From Heterocephalus glaber (lineage: Eukaryota; Chordata; Mammalia; Rodentia; Bathyergidae), in NCBI RefSeq assembly GCF_000247695.1, contig NW_004624784.1:15659437-15723436 (forward strand): a DNA stretch of 64,000 bases, given 5' to 3'. The notes beneath the pieces were generated by a model that saw nothing but the letters and a program-made list of their open reading frames with translations, did not search any database and was not told where the DNA came from. Both the position numbers and the translations under genes were made by a program. How positions within the stretch are numbered: position 1 is the first letter of the stretch; the number at the start of each line of letters is the position of its first letter. Of this stretch, positions 20,996 through 33,908 are shown in pieces.

Positions 20996-21424
20996 GTAGA
21001 CGGCTTCCTATTCCCTGGTGGTGGCTAAAGATATATAAATTAATAAAATGTAGTCCCAGGCAAGGAAGCTTGAACCCGGAATCCCAATCATCCTGGTGCA
21101 TAGGCCCGTAGGCCAGGAACAATAGGCATCTTCACTAATGACCTCAGCCTTAGACTCCTGAATCCTTTAATACTCTGTTCTTCGCTGGGAAATGGTGGCA
21201 AGAAGGAGAAAGTCACAGGTTCAGACACTAGAAAGAAAAATAATATTGCAACAAAAAATAAAACGGGAAAAATGTTAAGGTTTGTACACTCTCCATTTCA
21301 TAAAATGGGTCTTTCCATGTTATATTTCTTCAGGCTATCATTACCTCTGACCTGGCCTGTTCCAACACATTTGAAACAGGTCTTCTCCAATTCATCTTGT
21401 ACTAATTTTAGTTGAATGTCCCCG

Positions 21425-21605
21425 GAGCAGGGATTCTCAACTTTGATTGCACACTGGAATCACCTAAGGAGCTTTAAATTTGATTGACAACCATACAGAG
21501 ATTCTGATTTACTTTGGGGTGTGGCCTTGGCACTGGGATTTTTTTTAAAGCCCCTCAAATGATTCCTCTGTGTGCTCAAGGTTGAGAACCACTGCCCAAA
21601 TGAGC
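21425..21605 (+). mobile_element. hAT-Charlie MITE (MER5/MER20 group)
   Basis: Terminal inverted repeats are visible: cagggattctcaactttg at the left and the inverse aaggttgagaaccactg at the right. Internal cacactggaatcaccta and gattctgatttactttggg are typical. Non-autonomous and ancient. Confidence 0.7.
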
Positions 21606-22059
21606 ATATGAGTCACTGGGGACTGTGTTAAAAATGCAGACCGAAGTTAGGATCTGAGATTCTGTGTTTCCAACTAATTGCCTGGTGGTACAGATTATTT
21701 GGGTCCATGGACAACATGATGAGTAGCCAAAGCTTGGGGAGCATGGTAGCATGATTCCCTTACTGAGTAACATCCCAGGCTTTGCCTACCCGGATAAGAA
21801 GGTGCCTCAGCTTGGCATCTTCAGCTGGCCTCAGAGGCAGGTAAGGACCCTTCAGAATAGTGATTCTCCAATATGACTATTCATCTGAATGAGCAGGTTT
21901 CGAGGATACAGATCCCAAGGACCCACACTGGATCTACTAAATCACAACATTCAAAGTGCAATCTTCACAAGAGTATTTTGAAAATACTTTCCAAGTAGCA
22001 CTGATGGTCAACAAGCTTTAGGAACAGCAATATGCTTCCTATAGAGCATTCCATTAATT

Positions 22060-22175
22060 CAGCCAACAAATATTCATTGCACCTGACTGGTACTAGACAC
22101 TAGAGAAATGGATGGAAACAGTGCCTTCCTTACCTTTGAGGGCTTGGCAAGATAAATGATCAAAATGAGAATACT
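22060..22175 (+). mobile_element. L2 3'-end fragment
   Basis: ttcagccaacaaatattcat followed by a degenerate L2 tail. Inactive. Confidence 0.55.
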
Positions 22176-22404
22176 TACTATTCCCTAAATGTGGTGTAAA
22201 CACATCTCTACTAAAGGTCTTTTCTTTTGAAGAATGTCTGGGCCCCTCAGCATCCCATTATTGCCTGTCTGGATCAATCCAGACAACCTCCTTACCCTAC
22301 TGAGGGTTCATATTGCTCCCTTCATTTCAAATTTACTCTCTTTGGTATTAAAATAGTCCCAGAGAGAAGAAAAGATTTACCCAACGTGAAATAAAAACAA
22401 GTCT

Positions 22405-22590
22405 GGACATTTATATAGTCGAGTGACTCTTATGTCCCAGGCACAGTTACAAGGACTTGATAGGTGTAATCTTTTAAAATTCTTGCAATAATCTTATGAG
22501 ATATTACCACTCTCTCCATTCTGTGAATTGGAAAAAGGAAGCCCAGAATAGTTAAGTAACTTGCCTAAGGGCATACCAAGCAGGATTTAT
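22405..22590 (-). repeat. MIR fragment
   Basis: Reverse MIR with cttatgtcccaggcac, atcttatgagatatta and agttaagtaacttgcctaag. Confidence 0.72.
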
Positions 22591-22600
22591 TTTGTTGTTA

Positions 22601-22690
22601 TTTGAGACAAGGCCTCACTATGTAGATCAGGCTGGCCTCAAACTCCATATGATCCTCCTGCCTCAGCCTTCCAAGTGCTGGTGCCAAAAC
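22601..22690 (-). repeat. B1 SINE fragment, antisense
   Basis: gagacaaggcctcactatgt, caggctggcctcaaactcc and cctcagccttccaagtgctg are the reverse B1 body. Confidence 0.8.
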
Positions 22691-23079
22691 ACCTAGCAAC
22701 TCTTAAGTTATCCTGAACCGCCCAGTTGGTGACAGCTTTAAAATTAAAATAACTTCTAATTCACAGGCTTGGTAATCAGTCATTTGTGTGCTTATTTCAC
22801 AACCCAGAGTCAAGGAGGAGGGCAAAGACTATATCTTCATCTCTTACAGTGCTTAACAGGGATGCAAGGACTTTAGTAGGTGCTCATTAAGTGCTTTGAG
22901 GATGGGCTGCCCAACGTGGGGAGGGGAGGAATAGAAAATGATTAAACAGCACCAAACAAACAAGGGCAACAGCCTGCAGGTCTCACAGCACCATTAGATC
23001 GCCCTCCCCTCTCCTCTCCAAAGCAGGAGGACCCTCCATCCAGCTGCTTTCTGCCTGAATGGCCTTCGCCCAGCTGCGG

Positions 23080-23620
23080 CTCTGTGTTCCGCATCCTCCC
23101 AGCCAGCAGATGCCCCCAGACCCCCGGCTCCTCCTCCTCTGCCGTCACAGCCTCGTCCGCTCCCACTCCTTCCTGTTGCAGTGATCCGGGCCCTGGGCTG
23201 TGGGCGCCGAGGCGCCCGAGGCTGCCCGGGGCGCCACGCCAGGTAACAGCGTGGGGCTGGGTGGGCACTGGGCTGCGCTCGGGAGCGGGAGTGACGCGTC
23301 CGGCCCTGGTGGGGAAGGAGGCGGGCAGGTGGCCCAGCCTGGTCTCTGGAGGAGAGGGCTCTTCTGCCCTTGGTCGCCGGGCCTTGGGATAACGGTCCTA
23401 GGCTCGGGGCTCCGCGCCCAGGCGGGCCGCGGCAGGTCGGCGCGGGACGCCACTGCGCTCCTGTGGGGGTCCGAGGCTGCAGCTCCCTGCCGGCCACGCC
23501 TGCTCCAGGGAGCCCGGGAGCCCGGTGGGTCCGCCCCGCGCTCCGCTCCTCCTCGCCTCCCTGGCCCGAGCGCGACCGCTGGGAGGGGAGCTTTGGGTTT
23601 CTCAGTACCCTTTGGCCCTC
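23080..23620 (+). promoter_or_regulatory. TMEM136: CpG island, TMEM136 promoter
   Basis: A sharp rise in G+C and CpG density over about 540 bp in otherwise AT-rich DNA, with gggcgccgaggcgcccgagg and other CpG clusters and no clear TATA box. It lies 2 kb upstream of the TMEM136 start codon and is the only promoter-like region for it. Long open frames across it on both strands come from scarcity of AT-rich stops. Confidence 0.75.
23162..23242 (+). other. TMEM136: Probable non-coding first exon of TMEM136 (3' boundary only)
   Basis: A strong donor, gccag|gtaaca, at 23242/23243 within the CpG island would splice to the coding exon at 25267. The 5' end given is arbitrary; the start site cannot be read from sequence. 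Confidence 0.4.
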
Positions 23621-25055
23621 CTACAATGCAGGCAGCTCCCAAGGTCACAGAGTTGCATCTGCCTGTTGCAGATATCTTGTGCTTTTATTCGAGTGTTTGT
23701 AAATGGGCTACTGTTTCCTCTGTTGTGCCAGAGAATTAGGATTCAGAGAAGAGGACTCTAAAAATACTAATCGGCATATCCAAACAGGCTGATCCGCATT
23801 ACTGGCTAGTGAACCTAGGTTTCAAAAGGAAATAAGGAGGACACTTTTCACTGTGGGTGCTTTGTATTTCCGGCCCTTGCACTGAAAATTGGCCTAGACG
23901 TTTTACAACATTTATCTTAGAATTCCGTGTAAGATCTGGAATGGACTATAGAGTTCTCCAGGCCTTGTCTCCTTTCTCCTTTTTTCTGTTCCTTTTTTGT
24001 TGTTTCTGGAAAACAAGCTCTATAGGTGGGATTGATTTTTCCACACTTATGCTGCAAGCCAGGGGGAGAGAGATTGGGACTCCAGTCAACCCTGTCCAGA
24101 CAGCTACTATTTTCTTCATTTCAGATGAAAGCTGTACAGAACTTGACCTTCATAAAGCTCTCTCAGGATAGCATTCTTGGGAATGGCTTGTGTATTGACA
24201 TGGGTTAGTCCACAGATAGCATTTCATTTGTCAGAATAGGGTTAAGTAGTAAGTGTAGTCATGCAGAAAATTCCTTCTGAGATGAGACAGATATCTGCAA
24301 TAGTTTGGACTATTTTTCATTTGTACTTTCAACAGAGGAGCTAGTGAATATTAAAAGTGACATCTTGGTCATTTTTGGATTTTAGTTCTGTGAGGCTAAA
24401 TTGATTAAGTTTTATTTGTTCTTGTCCAAATATTTTTCCACCAGTAAAAAGCCCAAATGTAGCTTTCTGACTTTGTTTTATTTTTAACTGAATAATTGCT
24501 TTAAAGATATTCATATCTCAATGAAAAGGCTTCTCCTACCTTAAAATCCGTCTGCTTTCTTGCTGGTAAATATTTGAGTTGGATTTCAGAACAGAAGTAG
24601 GATTTTTTTTTCCCATCTTCCAAGATATTTCGACTCTATTTAGTTCTATATTTAGGTTTACCCCAAGTTTTGATTTCAACTGATTAAACTATGACCCAAA
24701 TCCAAACCTCAGCCAAATTTAGTTTCAGCTTAAAAATACAAGAAACTTCTCTGTTATATGACTTCTAGCAGAGCCCCAAAGGGGCCATGTTCTGTTTTTT
24801 CATGAGAGCTTCACATGGAAGTTTTTGAAATGTTAAGATATTATCACATACATGTACTTTATTTCTCTATATTACTGCCCAAAGGCATTCATGGCTGGAG
24901 GGTTATCATTGAAGTTGCTCATTGTAACATGTGATATTAGCTACCAAGTCAGAATGCATTTCCTGGTTTCCAGTTGTACAGCTTCTGCCAGCACGTTATC
25001 TCTGAGGAACCTGGAATTATAAGTATGGCCATACTTAAATAGAAGATTCTTTGGT
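23621..25055 (+). other. TMEM136: TMEM136 first intron
   Basis: AT-rich unique-looking DNA; no SINE or other repeat recognised, unusual for this window. Confidence 0.65.
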
Positions 25056-27450
<2,395 letters not shown>

Positions 27451-27974
27451 CCAAGGCTTGCTTCAGATAGCAGGACCGGTGAAGTCAGCCATGGGAACTG
27501 GGTTGGAAATATGACTGTTACTGAATCATGTTTATAACAAACGTAGGTTTCCAAAAAGGGCTAAAATTATTGATCACTTTAGTTAGTCTTTAAGCCAAGT
27601 ATACAGTGTTAAAACACTAGCTTCCACAGTGGCAGGTATTGAAAAAAAGAATTGTCAGGGTAGTTGAGAAAGGTCAGGGCTGTGAAGTGAGAACTGATGG
27701 CATTCCTTTTTGTGTGTGGTGACCCTAGGTCCTCTTGTCCTAGGAAGGCTTGATATGCAGACAGCTTTGAAAGGAACCTGAAAAAAATAAGTGCTGTTTC
27801 TTGTTCCTTTGAGACATAGCTCCTTCAATATATACTTATTCCTGCTTTCCATGTAGCAATCTGAGCAACTTTACCACGTGATCTGTTAAGTGCGGGACTT
27901 TGAGGAAGAACATGCCTTTGACATTCTGAGCATTGCATCAGAAAGGTGGATCTGCTTTAAAAAGGAGAATGTTA

Positions 27975-28062
27975 GGGCCAGGGATTTAGCTCAGTGGCAC
28001 CATGCCTGCCTTGCAGGCACAAGGTCCTGAGTTCAATCCCTGGTACCAAAAAAAAAAAAAAA
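27975..28062 (+). repeat. ID-like SINE in the TMEM136 3'UTR
   Basis: Full body gggccagggatttagctcag through ctggtacc and a run of 16 A. Low divergence from other young copies. Confidence 0.9.
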
Positions 28063-29370
28063 TGACAATGTTTAATATCTACTGTATCACAGGTCCCTGA
28101 GACCACCCCCAGTTCCGTGGTTCACTAGGAACATTTACAGAACAGCATATAGTCTTACAGTTTTGATTTATGATAGTGAAAAACACAAAGACAAATCAGC
28201 AAAGGGAAAAGGCACTGGGGGCAAAGTCCCAATGAAACCAAGTACAACCTTCTAGAGTCCTCTCTCGTTTGGATCCCACAAGATGTGCTTAATTTCTCTA
28301 GCAGTGGTTTCTGACAATGCATAAAAGTCATTAGGGGAAAAGTCATTAAGGACTTGGTATCCAAAGTTTGTGTTGGGGACAGGTCATACTGGCAGCCTCT
28401 GCCTGGCACATAGCAAAATTCAAGACTCTCAGCAGGAAAGCAGGCATTCAGCATAAACTGTATTGTTTGACCAGACAGTTTAGGTGCAGTTGCCAGTTGA
28501 ATCAGTTAATGCTGGAAGTCCTTCCCACCCTTCGGAAACCTAAGTTCTCTGAAGCCAGCCATGGGCCAGCCTTGCAAGCAGTCCTTTCCAAGGATAGCAG
28601 TTCAAGCCTGCTACATTAACTCTTTTCTGCACAAAAATCATACAGCTAGGGTTTTGGGTGCAAGATGAATGAAGTGTGGGTAGATTTACGGAGTCCTGTT
28701 GTACGGGTTCTGTCCTACCAGGAAAACTATGCCAGTTCTCAGGGCTTTTGTGCATTAATCTCCTAGGCATGAGGGGCCATGATTAAATTCCATAGGGATT
28801 TACCATGTGGATTCCACTGTGCTTAAGATGGGAGTTCAGGTTACAGCTTGGCTGTACATATTGCACACCAGAACCAAAGACTAGTGTAGTCCTGGTCTCA
28901 GGGTGGTGAGGCTAATTTTTAAAAATTCTTTTTTAAAAATTTCAGATATATCCCCTTTCAGTACCCTTGCTACTTTTTATCCTTTCTCTAAAACAAGTAC
29001 ATGTCCTTAAAGACAAACTAATATGACAAGGCCATATTATGACAGTCCTGGAAGAAAAAAACATTTCTTAGTGTGATAGTCTCTAATCTCACATAGAAGC
29101 AAGAATACAGGCTTAGAACAAGGGGTTAGGAGTTAAGAATTCCTGGATTCTTTAAACTAATTTTGCTGTTCACTTGCCAGATCATTTGGTCAGTTCACTT
29201 ATTTACTGTTTTCTAAACCTGTTGTGAATGAATGAAATATCCTGTTGTGTATTTCATAGAGATATGGGAAATTCTGTTAATGGATGTCTTTAATGCAGTG
29301 CTTTTATGAAAAAATGAAGTATTGCTTATTTATTCATTGTTTATTTTTACCATGTTATTTAGAACAGTGG

Positions 29371-29440
29371 TGACTGGTTAGCTCAGTTGGTGAGCAAGCA
29401 AATGGTGCTATGAATCAAGACCAATGATCAGTAGCAAGTA
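29371..29440 (+). repeat. Possible fossil tRNA-Ile-like SINE head
   Basis: gactggttagctcagttggt matches the 5' arm and A box of tRNA-Ile and of tRNA-Ile-derived SINEs, and tggtgctatgaatcaagacc is a degenerate continuation. No intact B box; not a functional tRNA. Confidence 0.35.
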
Positions 29441-29808
29441 CCATTTCACTCTGGTCATCAGTGATACTAATATAATGAGTGACCTTGAAAATGGATGTCA
29501 CTGGCTACAGAAATAAGGCAAGAGAGAGTGGTTGGAACCACATAAAGTCATTACTGCAAAGGGAAAAGCAAGTTGAAAGGCACGTTAACAGTGGTCATTT
29601 TAAGATGCCTATCATTTAGTTAAACAATTTTGCTGGGCATTGAAATAATCCAGCATATATAGCATCTCCACCTCTATTTCTATGATTAGTGTCCCTGAAA
29701 TGCTGTTGAGCTTCTTTCAGGCAAAATTGTGGGCAAAGTAGGATGCTGGGGAATGCTGATTTCAGCAAAAGCCTAGCAGAAAAGAGTGGCTTGGCACATG
29801 AACTTAAG

Positions 29809-29811
29809 GGA

Positions 29812-29887
<76 letters not shown>

Positions 29888-30025
29888 AANNNNNNNNNNN
29901 NNNNNNNNNNNNNNNNNNNNNNNNNNNNNNNNNNNNNNNNNNNNNNNNNNNNNNNNNNNNNNNNNNNNNNNNNNNNNNNNNNNNNNNNNAGAAAGAAAGA
30001 AAGAAAGAAAAAAAGAGAGAGAAAG
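29809..30025 (+). repeat. (GAAA)n microsatellite containing an assembly gap
   Basis: Near-perfect GAAA units on both sides of the gap, decaying to AGAGAG and AAGC repeats at the right edge. Polypurine tracts of this kind are hard to sequence, which explains the gap. Confidence 0.95.
29890..29989. other. Assembly gap (100 N)
   Basis: Exactly 100 unknown bases, the usual placeholder for a gap of unknown size. True repeat length is unknown. Confidence 0.98.
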
Positions 30026-30365
30026 CAAGCAAGCTAGCTGGCTCTTGAATTTTGGCACAGTGTACCCTGTTCCATACCAGACAAATGAACAGGCCAAATC
30101 TGGTACCAATTCTTTTTTCTCTTACCCTTCAGAAGTGAAGGGACTGCAGATCTTGCTATTCGAGGCACTCATTTCATGGTAATGTATGTAGGATTTTTTT
30201 CCTTTTTAGATAGTGCGAAACCTGGATAAATGATAAGAGGAAGGGAATCCCTCATTTCAGCTTTTCTTGATGTTGTAGCTAATGACTACAAAGAAAACTC
30301 TCTAAGAGAAAAATGTGAAATGAAGATGATTCATTGTAAAATGTTAACTTTTTACATCACGGGTA

Positions 30366-30371
30366 AATAAA
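30366..30371 (+). terminator. TMEM136: Putative TMEM136 poly(A) signal
   Basis: AATAAA followed by gtttactgtgctatgg (GT-rich). Further AATAAA motifs occur near 30395 and 30490, so the exact site is uncertain. Confidence 0.55.
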
Positions 30372-30561
30372 GTTTACTGTGCTATGGCTGGAAAAAATAA
30401 AATATTCATTTGCATATGGATTATTATGTAATAATAACACTGTTGAAGAATAATTTATATTTCTATAGGATTTGTACTAAATTTTATAAAAATAAAATAA
30501 CTTTTTATAAATCCAGAGTCTGCCTCTTATATCTTTGTTGTGGTTTGGCCAAGAATTTTTT

Positions 30562-30649
30562 TTTTTTTTTTTTTGGTTATGGGGATCGAACTCGGGTCCT
30601 TGCGATTGCGCAGCAGGCGGCGAAACCATTGAGCTAAATCCCTGGCCCA
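30562..30649 (-). repeat. Young ID-like SINE, antisense
   Basis: Target duplication tggccaagaattttt on both sides; body ggggatcgaactcgggtcc through ttgagctaaatccctggcc. Confidence 0.92.
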
Positions 30650-31653
30650 TGGCCAAGAATTTTTTTAAAAGCCTTTGGACTGTAGAAATACTGATCACTA
30701 CTCATAATTACTGTTGAAACATCAATAATCTGTTGCTTAATTGTCTTTACTATTTTTTATTTCATTTGGTAGTAATCAACATACATAAAATAGTTTGCTG
30801 AAGAAGAGATGAATTCTTTTTTGTTATGCCACCTGTGTGGGCAGTGGCCTTGACAATAATGATGTGGAATGAGTCCACGAAGACAGGGGCTCTGGTTCTG
30901 AGAACTGTACTTCCAATCCCTAAAACAGTTCTGGACACATAGTAGGTACTTAATAAGTACGTTGAAAGAATGGATGAAGACCGAGAACATGTTGAAAACC
31001 TTCCTTAATCTGTCCAATGGATTGGTCAGCAGTCTCACCTCTCTAGGTACCAGACTGACCCATTACCTACCCATTACATGTCTTCTGAAGGCTTTCCCTA
31101 GATGGAGCCTTTAGAACAATGGAGCTGCCAGCAGTTGCCAAGAAACTTTCAGAGGATGTTTTTGTCATTAGTGCTTTGTGGTTGACTATGGAGATTTTCA
31201 TCATTAATTTTTTTTTCTGGAATGAATAACCACTGGTATTCAATCCTTTGCTTACCATCTTCTGAAGCTTCCTTTGCTCACAGCTAGAACCTTGGGTCTG
31301 TTAAGTTTGGAAAGATTTTGAAAGCAGCTTGCCAAGAGGTTTTGTATGCAAGGAAGAGAAGGTGAATTAGGAAACTTTCCCAGTGAGTTTTATTACTGAA
31401 GCTTAAGCACTGAAGACATACTTGAAGGGAAGATGGGAACTCATTGATAAGTCATGGGGTCCAAGTCATTTGATACTTCCGTGGTAACATCATTAGAACA
31501 AGGAAAATAAGACTTTTAGTATACTTAACAAAGCTTTATTGAAGTTTGGGGATAAGACTTGCATTTTGCTCGTATATGGACAAATGGAACTCGTTGCAGT
31601 TGTATGTACAATTGGGAGAGTTTTCAGGATAAAAATTGTCATGTTGGAATACA

Positions 31654-31665
31654 CCAGCAGGTGGC
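31654..31665 (+). promoter_or_regulatory. Candidate CTCF core motif
   Basis: CCAGCAGGTGGC fits every position of the CTCF core CCASYAGRKGGC. It sits about 0.6 kb before the ARHGEF12 CpG island, between two transcription units. Motif match only; binding is not shown. Confidence 0.5.
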
Positions 31666-32760
31666 AATATGTCCAGATCCGATCATTAGGAAAGTGGCTT
31701 GGAACCCTAATCGGCTTCTATTCTTTCCAAAAATAAACATTACAAAATTAGCTGGCTGTGCTCTGGATTTAAAAAAAAAATCCAGCAATAGTCATCTTTG
31801 GCCTTTGTTTATCTTTTTCTTTTTTTACCCTGTTCTAACGTCAGCCTGAGCTCATGCATCTATTCAGGGATAATGATCCTTTCATGAACTGTTGTGGAAT
31901 GACTTTTAGAACAGCATTGTTAAAAGCTAATTGTTTTCTCTGTCCACATCCACTGTTTATTAGATTGGATTTCCACAAAATGGCTGAAGTCCCTTACTAC
32001 CGACGCCGCTTTAGGTTCAGAAGTCTGAAAATAGCTGGATAAAGCCAGCCACTTTAGACGTTTGCAGACAGAATTGGAGAACTATATCGTATATGGTACT
32101 TCAATTACCACAACATTCAACTATTCAATCATAAAACTAGATGAGTATCTGTCTGTACTCTGTAGAAAAACTGGAAAAATATCTGGGAACTCTTCAGACA
32201 GACGCCTAATTCTATTTACTGGATTCGTACACTGTACTTCATTTTCTTCTTCTTACTCTTTCCACAGCAAGCCCAGCCCTTGGCGCCCGCCTTCTGCAGC
32301 CCTCCCTCGGCAGCCAGGGCTTAGTGCGCGGGGGCCCTGTCGCGGGACTAGCCGGCAGGTGCCAGGTGAGCGGTCCACGCGCGGGGCTTTGCTTCACGAG
32401 AGGGACGCTGTCCGCGCATCTGGACCAGGACTGGCGTACAGCGACCAAACCATTCCATACGTGTAGTCAGAAAACAGGGATCCGAGTACATTCCCGCAAG
32501 GAATAAAAGTTTCCAGGACAAGGGGGGCGGGATGTGAACTCCTCGGGACTTTGGGAGTGCTTTATGGTGGGCCCGGGCTAAGGCTGACTTGTACACACTC
32601 CAAAGTGCGTGTCCTGAGCACTCAATGGCCCCGGGGGCAACGGCCGGCCGGCTGCTGGGACGGCCGCAGCTACCTCCATCGTCCGGGAGAACTACTTTTT
32701 CGCTCCCCCAAACGAGGCTCTGGCGGAGGCGTCAGCGCGGGGAGGTTCGAGACCACGAAG

Positions 32761-32792
32761 GGCAGGGCGGGCGAACGGCAGGGCGGGCGAAC
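32761..32792 (+). repeat. Perfect tandem 16-bp unit with GC box
   Basis: ggcagggcgggcgaac occurs twice without a mismatch. Each unit carries one GGGCGG Sp1/KLF site, spaced 16 bp. Confidence 0.95.
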
Positions 32793-33346
32793 GGCGGAGG
32801 GATCCGGGTGAGGCGGTTTCCCGGAGCCACAGGGGAGGAAGCCTAAAAAGTCGGCGGGGGAGGGGACGAGCTTCTCGCTCGCGCTCGCGCCGGACGCGCT
32901 GGGGCCGGGAAGACAGAACCGGAACCGGAACCCGCGCGCGCCCGCAATTGTCGAGCGGCCCCCCACCGCCGTCGGCCTCCCCCGCCCGTCACGCGCGCTC
33001 CCGCGAGGGCCCCCAGGACCCGGCGAGCCGGCCCTGCGCTGGGAGTCGCCGACGCCGTCGCCTCCACTCCGGGGCCGGGACTTCCAGGCCGTGCCGGACA
33101 GGGACGTCCCGCTCCCCGCGGGAACCGCCGCCTACCGGAGCGTCAGGGAGGAGCCGCCGCCGCCTGTGCCGACTGCGGAAGAGTCTCGGCCTCTCCTGGA
33201 TGGGGAGCAGCCCGCGGCACTGAGAGACCCGGTCCCTGTCACCTCGGGCTGCGGGACTCCCTCCCTGGCACTCGCGGCTGGTTCCAGCGCCCGGAGCCGG
33301 GTGGGGGCGACCAAGGAAGACGAGAGGGAGCCCCGGGCCCGGGGAC

Positions 33347-33427
33347 ATGGGGCGGCGTGAGCCCGGCGCGGTACGGCCCGAGAGGCGGCCGACGCTTCGA
33401 CCGCGAGCAGCCGGTGGCCCGAGATAG
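33347..33427 (+). promoter_or_regulatory. ARHGEF12: Upstream ORF in the ARHGEF12 leader
   Basis: ATG in good context (G at -3, G at +4), 26 codons ending TAG at 33425-33427. It is in the probable 5'UTR, 450 bp before the main start. Confidence 0.5.
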
Positions 33428-33738
33428 AGAGCGGGGACCTGAGGGCCTGGCCCTGTCGCGGCGGGGAGTTTGGTGCCCCGTGACTCCGGAGCAGGAGCCG
33501 ACGCCCGTTCCTGAGCCGATCGCGCCCCAACCCCGGAGGGAGTCCCGGGTCCTCTTTCCACTGCTCGCGGACTTCCTTCTCTGACGAAGTTTTCCAAGTT
33601 TTCCTCTGCTTTCTGGAAGATTTATCGCTAGCTCTAGAACTCGCCTTCTGGCTGACTTTCTGGGTTTGTCTCGAGAGATAACTTGTTTTGCTCCAGCCCT
33701 CATCCCCTTTCCTTGACTTCTTCAATCGGATGTTCTAG

Positions 33739-33849
33739 ATGACTGAATGGAGTTTTGAGTTGGACTTTTGTGTCCCTGTCGAAATTGAGCCTGATCCCAG
33801 AGCACTGGGTGTGGGGTTGAGGTGTTTTTGTAAAATGCAAGTTGGATAA
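33739..33849 (+). promoter_or_regulatory. ARHGEF12: Upstream ORF just before the ARHGEF12 start
   Basis: ATG-initiated, 36 codons beginning MTEWSFELDF, ending TAA at 33847-33849, 27 bp before the ARHGEF12 ATG. Weak start context. It ends close enough to affect initiation at the main ATG. Confidence 0.5.
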
Positions 33850-33876
33850 AAGGAGAACCTCTTGCCAAGGGCCCCA

Positions 33877-33908
33877 ATGAGTGGCACACAGTCTACTATC
33901 ACCGACAG
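33877..33908 (+). CDS. ARHGEF12: ARHGEF12 (LARG) first coding exon
   Basis: ATG followed by codons for SGTQSTITD and two bases of the next codon, then the donor gtgggt. MSGTQSTITDR is the N-terminus of ARHGEF12, a RhoA guanine nucleotide exchange factor with PDZ, RGS-like, DH and PH domains that links G12/13-coupled receptors and plexin-B to Rho. Only 32 coding bases lie here; all domains are downstream. Start context is weak (C at -3). Conserved gene order after POU2F3 and TMEM136 supports the call. Confidence 0.95.

Larger units (their letters stand above)
19630..23079. other. Intergenic: retrocopy to TMEM136 promoter
   Basis: Contains a short tandem duplication, two hAT-type MITE pieces, MIR copies, an L2 piece and one B1. 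No coding sequence recognised. Any distal regulatory element of TMEM136 here is not visible by eye. Confidence 0.7.
27451..30390 (+). other. TMEM136: TMEM136 long 3'UTR
   Basis: No canonical AATAAA is seen for about 2.9 kb after the stop until 30366, so the 3'UTR is inferred to be long. It includes one SINE, a fossil tRNA-like stretch and a GAAA microsatellite with the assembly gap. An earlier variant signal cannot be excluded. Confidence 0.5.
30391..32259. other. Intergenic: TMEM136 to ARHGEF12
   Basis: Short spacer with one young SINE, an L2-like tail near 30900-30985, and a candidate CTCF site at 31654. No gene recognised. Confidence 0.7.
32260..33570 (+). promoter_or_regulatory. ARHGEF12: CpG island, ARHGEF12 promoter and 5'UTR
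   Basis: Dense CpG over about 1.3 kb, strongest at 32630-33550. Visible elements: two tandem GC-box units at 32761-32792, three overlapping ccggaac repeats near 32918 (ETS-like), and alternating CG near 32930-32945 (NRF1-like). No TATA box. The start site is probably in 32850-33050 but is not readable from sequence. Confidence 0.8.

Noticed and set aside
22942..23761. Open frames of 100-180 codons in the TMEM136 CpG island
   Set aside because: Same composition effect; mutually overlapping on both strands with no recognisable protein.
29616..30109. ORFs translating as repeated KERK or FLSF across the N gap
   Set aside because: Microsatellite translation and unknown bases; no coding meaning.
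32843..33725. Long open frames on both strands across the ARHGEF12 CpG island (up to about 200 codons)
   Set aside because: GC-rich DNA has few stop codons. The products are Arg/Pro/Ala-rich with no domain, overlap in several frames, and lack splice or start context. The + frames at 33091 and 33357 start with GTG, not ATG.
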